Notes: generated by a model not told the origin, from the sequence alone. Positions 1 to 8,530 are shown, counted from the first letter of the stretch. The stretch: 64,000 nt of DNA from an uncultured Bacillota bacterium (GCA_958426775.1 CATZZP010000012.1:4820-68819); one strand, 5' to 3'. Translations and numbers: made by a program.

Positions 1-656
1 TCCATTTGTAATTCAGGCAAGTCAAGTATGGCGGCACTGTTTGCACAATGGCGTATTAAGCCCTTGTGTCCTCTCTCCTCAATGCCGTCTGTCATATATT
101 TAAACCTTTTAAACTGCTCCATGGTAAAGCTTTTATCCTTTTCGTCAGCTGTTGAAAAATGGGTAAACACACCTGTTATTTTAAGGTTAGGCAGTTCAAA
201 AATTTTGTCAATTTCATCAAGGCTTTCCTTACAGGGCAAAAAGCCGATTCTGCTCATGCCCGTATCAACACCTATATGGGCATAGGCTGTTTTATTAAGC
301 TTGACTGCCGTATCCGAAAGCTGTTTTGCAAGCTCATAGGAAAACACGGTCTGGGTCAGGTTGTTTAAAACCACGTCCTCAAGCCTGTTTTCAACTGTAT
401 AGCCTAGTATCAGAATAGGTACAAAAATATTATTGTTCCTTAAGGCTACACCCTCGTCAAAGGTTGCAACCGCAAGCTCATCTGCTCCGTTATACAGACA
501 AATCTGAGCCGTTTCCACAGCTCCGTGACCGTAGCCGTCTGCCTTGACTACTGCAAGAAGCCTTGTTTCGGGCTTAAGTCTTTTCTTAATTTCCTTTATA
601 TTATGTGCTATTGCGTCAAGATTGATTTCTGCCGCTGTTCTTTGGTATTCAAGCAT
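1..656 (-). CDS. alr: Alanine racemase, N-terminal part (runs off the window)
   Basis: PLP-dependent racemase that makes D-alanine for peptidoglycan. The reading frame is open from an ATG at 656 to the left edge, giving 218 codons, so the 3' part lies outside. The PLP-lysine motif VVKADGYGHG (K38) is present, followed by HIGVDTGMSRIGF, typical of the barrel substrate-side loop, and RHCANSAA near the edge. The catalytic tyrosine of the C-terminal domain is not in view. It starts 12 bp after the stop of the GerS-like lipoprotein gene and is probably in one operon with it; the same gene pair (gerS-alr2) is known in Clostridioides difficile. The family assignment is secure; whether this is the housekeeping or a sporulation racemase cannot be told. 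Confidence 0.93.
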   Translation of the reverse strand, partial: MLEYQRTAAEINLDAIAHNIKEIKKRLKPETRLLAVVKADGYGHGAVETAQICLYNGADELAVATFDEGVALRNNNIFVPILILGYTVENRLEDVVLNNLTQTVFSYELAKQLSDTAVKLNKTAYAHIGVDTGMSRIGFLPCKESLDEIDKIFELPNLKITGVFTHFSTADEKDKSFTMEQFKRFKYMTDGIEERGHKGLIRHCANSAAILDLPELQM

Positions 657-668
657 AGTTACACCTCG

Positions 669-1277
669 TTATTGCTGTGGCAGAAATTCATTTTCATCAA
701 ACTGACAGTTATATTCAAAGCTGTTAAAGGTAAGTATAATCCTTTCCTTATCATTCTCATCATAAATTATCAGTTTTGAGGGTTGCATCTGTTCATTGTC
801 CACCCACAGCTTTTCCTTTGTAAGAAATTTGTTCCCGTTTTGTATTTCAGCCTCTAAAACAGTGTACTCGCTTCCGTCATTTGAGGCAGTGGCAACTGTT
901 GTATTTTGGCTTTTAACATAATTCTCCATAAAGGAGAAAAGTATAAGCTGACTTCTTTCAGGCTTATCCTGAGAGTTGATATTTATTTTCTTTTCTACAT
1001 TAGGATTATACTGCCAAATCATCTTTCCGTCAAATAAAACAGAACAATTTTTAAAGTTTTCGGGATAATATGTAACAAGCTTATATTTTCCGTCATTTAC
1101 AGCACTTTGTATTGCTTTGTATGTAGTGGTTTCATTGCTTGATATATATGTTATTTGAGTATCTGCCCTGTAGCTTTGCATATTCATCAGCTTATCCTGT
1201 ACGCTTGCATAGCCCTTTGCCTTAGGTGAACAGCCGCAAAGGAGCATAAGCATTAAAAACATAATAATTTTTTTCAT
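669..1277 (-). CDS. GerS-like / LolA-fold lipoprotein
   Basis: Predicted 202-aa lipoprotein. An N-terminal hydrophobic stretch ends in a lipobox (LMLLCGC, Cys about residue 16), so it should be anchored on the outer face of the membrane. The body resembles the outer-membrane-lipoprotein-sorting (LolA/LppX) fold used in Firmicutes by GerS: SYRADTQITYIS, MIWQYNP and KLWVDNEQMQPSKL are typical beta-strand segments. I chose the ATG at 1277, which has an ACGGAG ribosome site and a correct signal sequence, over a longer upstream frame without either. The gene directly precedes alr. In C. difficile, GerS works with CwlD in making cortex muramic-delta-lactam. The GerS role here is inferred from fold and synteny; a general LolA-like lipoprotein is the alternative. 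Confidence 0.78.
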   Translation of the reverse strand: MKKIIMFLMLMLLCGCSPKAKGYASVQDKLMNMQSYRADTQITYISSNETTTYKAIQSAVNDGKYKLVTYYPENFKNCSVLFDGKMIWQYNPNVEKKININSQDKPERSQLILFSFMENYVKSQNTTVATASNDGSEYTVLEAEIQNGNKFLTKEKLWVDNEQMQPSKLIIYDENDKERIILTFNSFEYNCQFDENEFLPQQ

Positions 1278-1353
1278 ACTATAACTCCGTTTTTTTAAAA
1301 TTATATGTTGTATAAATTGTGAATATGTGCAAATGCTATTTAGGGTGATATTA

Positions 1354-1707
1354 ATGAAGGACTTTGTAAAAGCTGCCTTAATCGGCATTGTAACAGGTTT
1401 GATAAATGGACTTTTCGGCTCGGGAGGAGGCACGATTTTTGTACCGTCTGCCCAGAAGCTGCTTAAAATGAAGCCTCAAAAGGCTCATGCTACGGCAATA
1501 GCGGTAATCCTGCCTCTTTCCGTAGTAAGCGTAATACTCTATATTTCAAAGCTGAGGGTTGATATATTTACCCTTGGGGCGGTGTCCCTGGGCGGTATGG
1601 CAGGTGGCTTTATAGGGGCTAAGTTACTTAATAAAATAAGCAGTAAATATCTGCATATTGTCTTTGGCGTTTTTATGCTTATAGGTGCTTTTAAAATGAT
1701 AGTGTGA
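1354..1707 (+). CDS. TSUP (TauE/SafE) family transporter, N-terminal half protein
   Basis: A 117-aa hydrophobic protein with about four membrane segments and the TauE/SafE repeat motif GLFGSGGGTIFVPS near residue 20. TSUP transporters usually have about 250 aa with two such repeats; this gene encodes only one, and the next gene encodes the other. The pair probably assembles as a heterodimeric anion or sulfur-compound exporter at the membrane. ATG 1354 is preferred over a TTG/ATG further upstream because GGGTGAT lies 6-8 bp before it. It diverges from the GerS-like gene across a short intergenic region. Substrate unknown. Confidence 0.8.
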   Translation: MKDFVKAALIGIVTGLINGLFGSGGGTIFVPSAQKLLKMKPQKAHATAIAVILPLSVVSVILYISKLRVDIFTLGAVSLGGMAGGFIGAKLLNKISSKYLHIVFGVFMLIGAFKMIV

Positions 1708-1715
1708 GGTGGAAT

Positions 1716-2081
1716 ATGCTCCTGCTTTTTCTTATAGGTCTGGTATCGGGTATTATAAGCGGTATGGGTATAGGCGGTGGTACAATCCTTATCCCTGCTC
1801 TCAGCATATTTTTTGATATGGAGCAGAAAATGGTACAAAACATTAATCTTATTTATTTTATACCCACTGCAACAGTTGCTCTTATTACCCATATTAAAAA
1901 TAAACAGGTAGAGTATAAAAGCTTAAAGGGGGTTATTCCTTTTGGTATTATAGGTGCGGTTGCAGGCTCTCTTATTGCCCTTAATACGGATAATAGTCTT
2001 TTGCGTATGGGCTTTGGCTGGTTTTTGCTCTTTATGGGGATAAGAGAAGTATATCTGGGCTTAAAAAAAGGCAGTCATTGA
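1716..2081 (+). CDS. TSUP (TauE/SafE) family transporter, C-terminal half protein
   Basis: A 121-aa membrane protein that begins 9 bp after the preceding half-transporter stops. It carries the second copy of the family motif (GMGIGGGTILIPAL, about residues 15-28) and about four hydrophobic segments. The start is ATG 1716, because GAGGTGG sits just upstream and overlaps the previous stop, suggesting translational coupling. Together the two genes make one full-length TSUP-sized transporter. It ends inside a terminator hairpin at 2070-2092. The substrate (sulfite, sulfoacetate or another anion) cannot be read from sequence. Confidence 0.8.
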   Translation: MLLLFLIGLVSGIISGMGIGGGTILIPALSIFFDMEQKMVQNINLIYFIPTATVALITHIKNKQVEYKSLKGVIPFGIIGAVAGSLIALNTDNSLLRMGFGWFLLFMGIREVYLGLKKGSH

Positions 2082-2092
2082 CTGTCTTTTTT
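2070..2092 (+). terminator. Intrinsic terminator after the TSUP pair
   Basis: GGCAGTC, loop ATT, GACTGTC, then six T. The stem overlaps the stop codon of the second TSUP gene and separates it from glmM. Confidence 0.8.
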
Positions 2093-2110
2093 GATGTAAA
2101 AAATTTTTTG

Positions 2111-2139
2111 TTGTATTAAATATGAGTTGGTGTTATAAT
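2111..2139 (+). promoter_or_regulatory. Sigma-A promoter of the glmM-glmS-mtnN operon
   Basis: TTGTAT at 2111-2116, a 17-bp spacer, and TATAAT at 2134-2139 preceded by TGT (extended -10). It lies about 58 bp before the glmM start. Confidence 0.75.
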
Positions 2140-2196
2140 CATAAGATAAAGAAAGTATGTCTATTTGACAAAAGAGTTTATTCGGAGGAATCGGCT

Positions 2197-3546
2197 ATGG
2201 GTAAATTTTTCGGAACTGACGGCGTAAGAGGTGTTGCTAACGTTGAGCTTACACCTGAGCTTGCGTACAAAGTCGGTCGTGCAGGTGCCTATGTGCTTAC
2301 AAAGCAGACTAACCACGCAGCTAAGATTGTTGTGGGTATGGATACAAGAATTTCGGGAGATATGCTTGAGGCGGCGTTAATTGCAGGTATATGCTCGGTA
2401 GGTGCTCATGCAGTGAGTATGGGTGTTGTGCCTACACCGGGTGTTGCCTATCTGGTAAGAAAGTATGAGGCGGATGCAGGTGTTGTTATAAGTGCATCGC
2501 ATAATCCCGTGCAGGATAACGGTATTAAGTTTTTTAACTCCCAGGGCTTTAAATTAAGAGATGATATTGAGCTTGAAATTGAGGAGTATATGACAGATAA
2601 GTGGGAGGAAATACCTCGCCCCAGCGGTGATGCGGTGGGTGCTAAGGAGGTATGCTATGACGCAGTTGAGGACTATGTTAATTTTGTTACCTCTACTACG
2701 GATATTAAGCTTGACGGTATTAAAATTGCAATTGACTGTGCAAACGGTGCAACCTATAAGGCGGCTCCCCTTGCCTTTGCTAAATTAGGTGCAGATGTAA
2801 CTGCTATTCACAGAGCTCCTAACGGGCTTAACATTAATGCAGGCTGTGGCTCAACCCATATTGAGTCCTTAGCAAGCTATGTTAAGGAAACAGGCTGCGA
2901 TATAGGTATTGCCTTTGACGGTGACGGCGACCGCTGTCTTGCTGTTGACAGTAACGGTGAGCTTGTTGACGGTGATGTTATTATGGCAATTTGCGGCAGT
3001 TATCTTAAAGAATGCGGTCAGCTTAAAAATGATACTATCGTTGCTACCGTTATGAGTAACTTAGGTCTTTTCATAATGGGCGAAAAGAACGGTATCAATA
3101 TTGAGCGTACCAAGGTAGGTGACCGTTACGTTTTAGAGTGCCTTTTGGAAAAGGGCGATTGCTTCGGCGGAGAGCAGTCGGGTCATATTATCTTTTTTGA
3201 CTACAACACAACAGGCGACGGTATCTTAACTGCTATCCAGCTTATAGCTACCCTTAAAAAGACAGGAAAATCCTTGGCAGAGGCTAAGACCGTTATGGAG
3301 GTGCTTCCTCAGGTTTTAGTAAATGCAAGAGTTGATAATAAAAAGAAAAAGGAATACCTTTCAAACGAAACTATTAAAAGCGAAATTGAAAAGCTTGAGG
3401 CTAAGTTTGCAGGCAACGGTCGTGTTTTAATCAGACCTTCGGGTACAGAGCCTATTGTAAGGGTTATGATTGAGGGCAGGGATACTGCCGTAATCAAGGC
3501 AGAGGCTGAAAGGCTGGCAAGACTTATTGAAGGGCTTTTAAGCTAA
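2197..3546 (+). CDS. glmM: Phosphoglucosamine mutase
   Basis: Converts glucosamine-6-phosphate to glucosamine-1-phosphate for UDP-GlcNAc and cell-wall synthesis. The protein is 449 aa, the usual length. It starts with the diagnostic GKFFGTDGVRG; the phosphoserine loop is VVISASHNPVQDNG (S101), the Mg loop is FDGDGDR, and RPSGTEP near the C terminus is the phosphate-binding loop. ATG 2197 follows a CGGAGGA site; a longer upstream frame would add a non-homologous tail. It is the first gene of an operon with glmS (14 bp gap) and mtnN, so two successive enzymes of amino-sugar synthesis are co-transcribed. Confidence 0.97.
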   Translation: MGKFFGTDGVRGVANVELTPELAYKVGRAGAYVLTKQTNHAAKIVVGMDTRISGDMLEAALIAGICSVGAHAVSMGVVPTPGVAYLVRKYEADAGVVISASHNPVQDNGIKFFNSQGFKLRDDIELEIEEYMTDKWEEIPRPSGDAVGAKEVCYDAVEDYVNFVTSTTDIKLDGIKIAIDCANGATYKAAPLAFAKLGADVTAIHRAPNGLNINAGCGSTHIESLASYVKETGCDIGIAFDGDGDRCLAVDSNGELVDGDVIMAICGSYLKECGQLKNDTIVATVMSNLGLFIMGEKNGINIERTKVGDRYVLECLLEKGDCFGGEQSGHIIFFDYNTTGDGILTAIQLIATLKKTGKSLAEAKTVMEVLPQVLVNARVDNKKKKEYLSNETIKSEIEKLEAKFAGNGRVLIRPSGTEPIVRVMIEGRDTAVIKAEAERLARLIEGLLS

Positions 3547-3560
3547 CGGAGGTAATAAAA

Positions 3561-5393
3561 ATGTGCGGTATTGTTGGTTATGTAGGTGAGCAGAGTGCTG
3601 TACCTGTACTTATTAACGGTTTAAAATCCCTTGAGTACAGAGGCTATGACTCTGCCGGTGTAGCTGTATTTAACGGTGAGAGCATTAATATAAGAAAGAC
3701 TAAGGGCAAGGTTGACAATTTAAGTAATCTTTTGTTGGAAAGCCCCGTTTCAGGCAAGCTTGGTATAGGACATACAAGGTGGGCAACACACGGTGCGCCC
3801 TCTGATACAAATGCACACCCTCATTTTAGTAATGATGATAAGATTGCCGTTGTACATAACGGTATTATTGAAAATTATCAGGAGCTTAAAGCAGAGCTTG
3901 AAACAAAGGGTTATGTTTTTCAGTCTGAAACCGATACGGAAACCGTTGCTCATCTTATAGATGATTACTATAAGCAGGGTAATGATATTTTAGAGGCTGT
4001 AAGAAAGGCTCTTGAAAGAATAGAAGGCTCTTATGCCTTAGGTGTACTTTGTACGGACTATCCCAATCAGCTTGTAGCGGCAAGAAAGGAATCTCCTCTT
4101 ATTGTAGGTATAGGTCAGGGGGAAAACTTTATTGCCTCTGATATACCAGCTATACTTAACTATACAAAGGACGCTTATATCCTTGATGACAGAGAGCTTG
4201 CTCTTGTTAAGGCGGATGAAATCAAGCTTTATAACATTAAGGGTGAGGAAATTACAAGAGAGCCTTATCACTATAAGTGGGATGTTGAGGCGGCACAGAA
4301 GAACGGCTATGAGCATTTTATGTTAAAGGAAATCTTTGAACAGCCTAAGGTTGTCAGGGATAATCTTGCACAGCGTTTCACTTCAGAGGGCATTGAGCTT
4401 GACGGCATCAAGCTTGGAAAAGCAGAGCTTGAAAATATCAATCAGATTTATATAGTAGCCTGCGGTACTGCTTATTATGCAGGTCTTGTAGGTAAGTACC
4501 TTTTGGAGCGTGTGGTAAGAATACCCGTTAATGCAGATGTAGCAAGTGAGTTCAGATATAAGGATCCTCTTATTGATGAGCATACCCTTGTAATTGTTAT
4601 ATCTCAGTCAGGAGAAACTGCCGATACACACTCTGCTCTTAAATTAGCTAAGGAAAAAGGGGCAAGAGTTTTAGGCGTGGTAAATGCAGTAGGCAGCTCA
4701 ATAGCAAGAGATGCAGACGATGTGCTTTATACCCTTGCAGGCTTTGAGATTGCCGTTGCCTCTACAAAGGCATTTTCTGCCCAGGTAATTGCTATGTATC
4801 TTATAACCTTACATATAGCAAGAGAGCTTGGCAAGATGAGCGATACCGAATTTAACGAAATAAGGATCGCTATGGAAAAACTGCCTTCCCAGATAAATGA
4901 TATTTTAACTAAGGCAGTACCTGCAATCCGTGGCTTTGTAAATAAATATATAGGCTCTAAAAACGTATTCTACATAGGCAGAGGTCTTGACTATGTGGTA
5001 GGTATGGAAGGCTCTCTTAAGCTTAAGGAGATTGCTTATCTTCATTCAGAGCCTTATGCGGCAGGTGAATTAAAGCACGGACCTATTGCTCTTATTGAGG
5101 AGTCAACCCTTGTGGTAGGCGTGGTTACTCAAGAGTCCCTTATGGATAAAACTAAAAGCAATATTAAAGAGGTCAAGGCAAGAGGTGCTAAGGTGCTGGC
5201 TGTTGCAATGGAGGGCAATACAGGCATTAAAGAGGTTGCGGATGATGTGATTTATATTCCTCGTACCCATTGGATGCTTACATCTGTTTTGGCAAATATA
5301 CCGCAGCAGCTTTTTGCTTACTATATGGCACTCGGCTTAGGTGAGGATATTGATAAGCCTCGTAACCTGGCAAAGAGTGTTACCGTAGAGTAA
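3561..5393 (+). CDS. glmS: Glutamine--fructose-6-phosphate aminotransferase (isomerizing)
   Basis: First enzyme of hexosamine synthesis: fructose-6-phosphate plus glutamine gives glucosamine-6-phosphate. 610 aa, full length. Cys2 (MCGIVGYVG) is the N-terminal glutaminase nucleophile; EYRGYDSAG and GHTRWATHG belong to the class-II amidotransferase domain. The C-terminal half has two SIS sugar-isomerase domains (SQSGETADT; the C terminus PRNLAKSVTVE is diagnostic). Only 14 bp separate it from glmM, so there is no room for a glmS ribozyme; regulation, if any, acts on the shared promoter or on the protein. Confidence 0.97.
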   Translation: MCGIVGYVGEQSAVPVLINGLKSLEYRGYDSAGVAVFNGESINIRKTKGKVDNLSNLLLESPVSGKLGIGHTRWATHGAPSDTNAHPHFSNDDKIAVVHNGIIENYQELKAELETKGYVFQSETDTETVAHLIDDYYKQGNDILEAVRKALERIEGSYALGVLCTDYPNQLVAARKESPLIVGIGQGENFIASDIPAILNYTKDAYILDDRELALVKADEIKLYNIKGEEITREPYHYKWDVEAAQKNGYEHFMLKEIFEQPKVVRDNLAQRFTSEGIELDGIKLGKAELENINQIYIVACGTAYYAGLVGKYLLERVVRIPVNADVASEFRYKDPLIDEHTLVIVISQSGETADTHSALKLAKEKGARVLGVVNAVGSSIARDADDVLYTLAGFEIAVASTKAFSAQVIAMYLITLHIARELGKMSDTEFNEIRIAMEKLPSQINDILTKAVPAIRGFVNKYIGSKNVFYIGRGLDYVVGMEGSLKLKEIAYLHSEPYAAGELKHGPIALIEESTLVVGVVTQESLMDKTKSNIKEVKARGAKVLAVAMEGNTGIKEVADDVIYIPRTHWMLTSVLANIPQQLFAYYMALGLGEDIDKPRNLAKSVTVE

Positions 5394-5407
5394 TAGGAGG
5401 TTTTTTT

Positions 5408-6100
5408 ATGACTATAGGTATTATCGGGGCTATGGAAGAAGAGGTTACTAACCTTAGGGAAAGTATGGAGGTTATCTCAGTTAAAAATGTGGTAGGGCTT
5501 GATTTTTATTTAGGTAAGCTGTGCGGTAATAATGCAGTTGTGGTGCGTTCGGGTATAGGCAAGGTTAATGCGGCTATCTGTGCACAGGTGCTTATTGATT
5601 TTTATGCCGTTGACTGCATTATAAACGTAGGTGTGGCAGGTGCTGTTGATAAAAGCCTTACTATAGGCGATATTGTCGTTTCAAGGGATGCTCTGTATCA
5701 TGACTTTGATACAAGTGCCTCAGGTGATGAGCCGGGTGTTATCTCACGTATGGAGCAAAGCGTTTTCCCTGCTGACGAGGAACTGATGAACTTGGCAAAA
5801 ACCACCGTAGAACAGCTGGGTTATCCTGTGTGTATAGGCAGAATTGCAAGCGGTGACCAGTTTGTAGTAGATGAGGAAATAAAAGCAAGAATGAGGACGC
5901 TTTTTAAACCTTCCTGCTGTGAAATGGAGGGTGCGGCTATTGCCCATACCTGTTATTTAAACAGAATACCTTATGTTATAATACGTTCTATTTCCGATAA
6001 TGCCGACAGCTCAAGCGGTGTGGACTATGAAAGATTTTTCAGAGAAAGTGCCTTAAAGGCGGCATCTATTGTAAAAAAGATGACAGAAAATATAAGCTAA
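5408..6100 (+). CDS. mtnN: 5'-methylthioadenosine/S-adenosylhomocysteine nucleosidase
   Basis: Hydrolyses methylthioadenosine and S-adenosylhomocysteine to adenine plus the thio-ribose, recycling SAM by-products. 230 aa, the normal size. It begins with the family signature IGIIGAMEEEV and carries CCEMEGAAIAH, where the Glu contacts the ribose, and IRSISDNAD with the catalytic Asp. It starts 14 bp after glmS with an AGGAGG site and is followed by a terminator, so it is the last gene of the glmM operon. A second SAH/MTA enzyme, deaminase-like, is encoded at 46347-47627. Confidence 0.95.
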   Translation: MTIGIIGAMEEEVTNLRESMEVISVKNVVGLDFYLGKLCGNNAVVVRSGIGKVNAAICAQVLIDFYAVDCIINVGVAGAVDKSLTIGDIVVSRDALYHDFDTSASGDEPGVISRMEQSVFPADEELMNLAKTTVEQLGYPVCIGRIASGDQFVVDEEIKARMRTLFKPSCCEMEGAAIAHTCYLNRIPYVIIRSISDNADSSSGVDYERFFRESALKAASIVKKMTENIS

Positions 6101-6106
6101 AGAAGC

Positions 6107-6142
6107 AATGGGGTGCTGTAGAACGGCACTCCATTATTTTTT
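6107..6142 (+). terminator. Intrinsic terminator after mtnN
   Basis: A 10-bp stem AATGGGGTGC / GCACTCCATT (one G-U pair) followed by ATTTTTT. Confidence 0.85.
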
Positions 6143-6155
6143 AAGGGGTGATTTT

Positions 6156-7031
6156 ATGGATAAAATAAAAGCAAGTGCAGTTAATTTTAACCCCGTAAAG
6201 GGCGATAAAAGGGCAAATATTGATAAGATGCGGGGGTTTATTGAAAACGCTGAGGCAGAGGGCAGTAATATTATAGTTTTTCCTGAGCTTTGTACTACAG
6301 GATATGACTTTTTTACAGATGATACTTTATCAGTTGGGGAAAGGATTGGTCAGTGTGAGAACATAGAAGGTTCTACAATAAACTTATTTGCTGAAATTGC
6401 TGAAAAAAATAATATGTACATTGTATACGGCTTTGGAGAGCTTAAGGGAGAGGAGATATATAACTCTTGTGCCGTTCTATCCCCCATAGGCGAGAGATAT
6501 ATCTACCGCAAAATCCACCTTTTCGGTAATGAGGGCAGTTTTTTTAAGGGAGGCGATGCTCCCTTAATTTTTGATACTCCCTGGGGGAAAACCGCTGTGG
6601 GCATATGCTTTGACACCTACAGCTGTCCTGAGCTTTTAAGGTATTATGCCTCAAAGGGTGTACGGCTTTATTTAAACCCTACTGCCATGGCACTTGAAGA
6701 TGGGGAGGGTGCTAAGGAAAGTTTTTGCAGCTATTACAAGGTATGCCTTGACTATTCGGTTATAAATACAGGTATGTTTATAATAAGCTCAAACCTGACG
6801 GGTATTGAGGATATATCCCACTTTGGGGGAGGCAGTGTAATTATGGGTGTAGGCAAAAGTCAGCTTAAGCGTCCTAGGGTAGAGTATTATGCAGGGGATA
6901 TTTACAGCGAAGAGGAGGGTGTATTTACCAGCGAAATTGACCTGTCACTGGTTAATAAAAGGCTGTTTATACCTGATAAAACAGGTAATATTGCCTATAA
7001 GCCCGAAATATATTCAAAGCTTTACAAATAG
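6156..7031 (+). CDS. Carbon-nitrogen hydrolase (nitrilase superfamily)
   Basis: A 291-aa cytoplasmic amidase of the nitrilase superfamily. The Glu-Lys-Cys triad is visible: Glu in VFPELCTTGYD, Lys in YRKIHLFGNE and Cys in VGICFDTYSCPEL. The Cys-containing loop has the usual C-x-D arrangement. The start is ATG 6156 with an AAGGGGTGAT ribosome site; an upstream ATG would run through the terminator. It is a single gene between the glmM operon and the stalk-domain gene. The physiological substrate (omega-amide, carbamoyl-putrescine-like or other) is not predictable. Confidence 0.85.
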   Translation: MDKIKASAVNFNPVKGDKRANIDKMRGFIENAEAEGSNIIVFPELCTTGYDFFTDDTLSVGERIGQCENIEGSTINLFAEIAEKNNMYIVYGFGELKGEEIYNSCAVLSPIGERYIYRKIHLFGNEGSFFKGGDAPLIFDTPWGKTAVGICFDTYSCPELLRYYASKGVRLYLNPTAMALEDGEGAKESFCSYYKVCLDYSVINTGMFIISSNLTGIEDISHFGGGSVIMGVGKSQLKRPRVEYYAGDIYSEEEGVFTSEIDLSLVNKRLFIPDKTGNIAYKPEIYSKLYK

Positions 7032-7070
7032 GCTTAATTTATGGTATTATTAAAAAAAGGAGTGATTTTT

Positions 7071-7610
7071 ATGAAGGGTAAAATTGCATTAACACTAAGC
7101 TTACTTTTATGCCTTTCAACTCTGCCTGTACAAGCTGATGAGGTTAAGGTGGTTATAGAGGGCGAGCAGGTTGTATTTACAGACGCACAGCCTGTAGTTA
7201 TTAATTCACGCACCATGGTGCCGCTCAGAGGAGTTTTTGAAAAGCTTGGATACGAAATTTTCTGGAAAGCAGACACAAAAACAGCAGTGCTTGCAGATGA
7301 TGATGATATTGTTCGTGTACGTGCCGGAAGTAACATTATACGCATAGATGATGATGAAGTTGTTTGCGAGGTAGCACCTCAGATTATTAACGGCAGGATG
7401 TATTTACCACTCAGAGAAATCAGTGAGGCGACGGATATAGCTGTAGATTGGGATAAAACAACAAAGACTGTCAAAATAGGTTCAGGTCAGTTTGTGGAAA
7501 TGAATGATGATAAGGATGATGACCTTGATGACAGGTATGACGACCTTGACGATAAGAATGACGATCTTGATGATAAGTATGACGATCTTGACGATAAGTA
7601 TGATGACTAA
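7071..7610 (+). CDS. Secreted stalk-domain protein with acidic heptad repeats
   Basis: A 179-aa exported protein. Residues 1-22 form a signal peptide (cut near VQA-DE). Residues 25-140 are a copper-amine-oxidase-N-terminal-like (stalk) domain with its two hallmark blocks INSRTMVPLRGVFEKLG and INGRMYLPLREISEATD. The last 30 residues are four units of a seven-residue acidic repeat (DDLDDKY-type), coded by a 21-bp tandem repeat. AAAGGAGTG precedes ATG 7071. It is a likely cell-wall-associated or calcium-binding protein of unknown role; a second, larger protein of the same kind lies just past pyrE. Confidence 0.8.
   Translation: MKGKIALTLSLLLCLSTLPVQADEVKVVIEGEQVVFTDAQPVVINSRTMVPLRGVFEKLGYEIFWKADTKTAVLADDDDIVRVRAGSNIIRIDDDEVVCEVAPQIINGRMYLPLREISEATDIAVDWDKTTKTVKIGSGQFVEMNDDKDDDLDDRYDDLDDKNDDLDDKYDDLDDKYDD
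7518..7607 (+). repeat. 21-bp coding minisatellite, four units
   Basis: Four consecutive 21-bp units encode DDLDDRY, DDLDDKN, DDLDDKY and DDLDDKY. Units differ mainly at third codon positions, so copy number could change by slippage without breaking the frame. Confidence 0.85.
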
Positions 7611-7625
7611 TCTTTAAATGACTTA

Positions 7626-7657
7626 GGGTGAGGAATATGTGACCTCACCCTTTTTTT
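7626..7657 (+). terminator. Intrinsic terminator after the acidic stalk protein
   Basis: GGGTGAGG, 9-nt loop, CCTCACCC, then seven T. Confidence 0.92.
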
Positions 7658-7690
7658 CGGGCAAAACTCACTGATTTGATACAAAAAATA

Positions 7691-7719
7691 TTGTAATTAA
7701 ATGAAACCTATGATAAAAT
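7691..7719 (+). promoter_or_regulatory. Promoter of pyrE
   Basis: TTGTAA at 7691-7696, 17-bp spacer, TGA-TAAAAT with the -10 at 7714-7719; about 50 bp before the pyrE start. Confidence 0.65.
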
Positions 7720-7766
7720 GTAGTTGTATTAAATTAAGTATACAAAAAAATTCGGAGGTTGTTTTT

Positions 7767-8423
7767 ATGAGCTATAAAAAGGATTTTATTAAGTTTATGT
7801 GTGAGGCGGGAGTGCTTACTTTTGGCGAGTTTACTCTTAAAAGCGGCAGAACTGCTCCTTATTTTATTAATACAGGTAATTACAAGACAGGTGAGCATAT
7901 TGCTAAGCTGGGTGAGTTTTATGCTCAGTGTATTGAGGAAAATAAGATTGATGCCGATGTATTCTTCGGCCCTGCCTACAAGGGTATACCTTTGGCAGTT
8001 GCGGCGGCTACAGCTCTTTACAACAAAACAGGCAGGAGCGTAAACTACTGCTTTAACAGAAAGGAAGCTAAGGACCATGGTGAAGGCGGTGTTCTTGTAG
8101 GACATAAGCTTCAGAACGGCGATAAGGTAGCTGTTATTGAGGACGTTATTACAGCAGGTACAGCTATAAGAGAAACCTTGCCTATCCTTAAAAATGCTGC
8201 AGATGTAGAGGTACAGGCAGTTATTATTTCCGTTGACCGTATGGAAAAGGGTAAGGGCGATAAGAGTGCTGTTCAGGAGGTAAACGATGAGTTTGGTATT
8301 AAGGTTTACCCTATTGTAACTGTTTGTGATATTATTGACTGTATAGAGGATGGCACAATAGAGGGCAAGGAGTACCTTGAGGCTATGAAGGAATACAGGA
8401 AAACCTACGGTGTAGAAGGCTGA
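7767..8423 (+). CDS. pyrE: Orotate phosphoribosyltransferase
   Basis: Pyrimidine synthesis step that joins orotate and PRPP to give OMP. 218 aa, near the family norm. TFGEFTLKSGRTAPYFIN (residues 18-35) is the orotate-side signature, and VAVIEDVITAGTAIRE (121-136) is the PRPP-binding loop. ATG 7767 has a CGGAGG site 9 bp upstream. It is a single transcription unit with its own promoter; no other pyr genes are nearby and no PyrR or attenuator structure is visible in the short leader. Confidence 0.96.
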   Translation: MSYKKDFIKFMCEAGVLTFGEFTLKSGRTAPYFINTGNYKTGEHIAKLGEFYAQCIEENKIDADVFFGPAYKGIPLAVAAATALYNKTGRSVNYCFNRKEAKDHGEGGVLVGHKLQNGDKVAVIEDVITAGTAIRETLPILKNAADVEVQAVIISVDRMEKGKGDKSAVQEVNDEFGIKVYPIVTVCDIIDCIEDGTIEGKEYLEAMKEYRKTYGVEG

Positions 8424-8462
8424 ACAAGGAAATTACAATATTATTACAATTAGCTTATATCA

Positions 8463-8491
8463 TTGATAATACAAAAGTAATATGCTATTAT
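8463..8491 (+). promoter_or_regulatory. Promoter of the large stalk-domain gene
   Basis: TTGATA at 8463-8468, 17-bp spacer, TATTAT at 8486-8491 preceded by TGC (extended -10). Confidence 0.7.
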
Positions 8492-8530
8492 AAGAAAAAA
8501 GGGAAAACTAAAAGAGAAAGGATGATTTTT

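Noticed and set aside
3547..3560. glmS ribozyme upstream of glmS
   Set aside because: Only 14 bp separate glmM and glmS; the ribozyme needs more than 100 nt.
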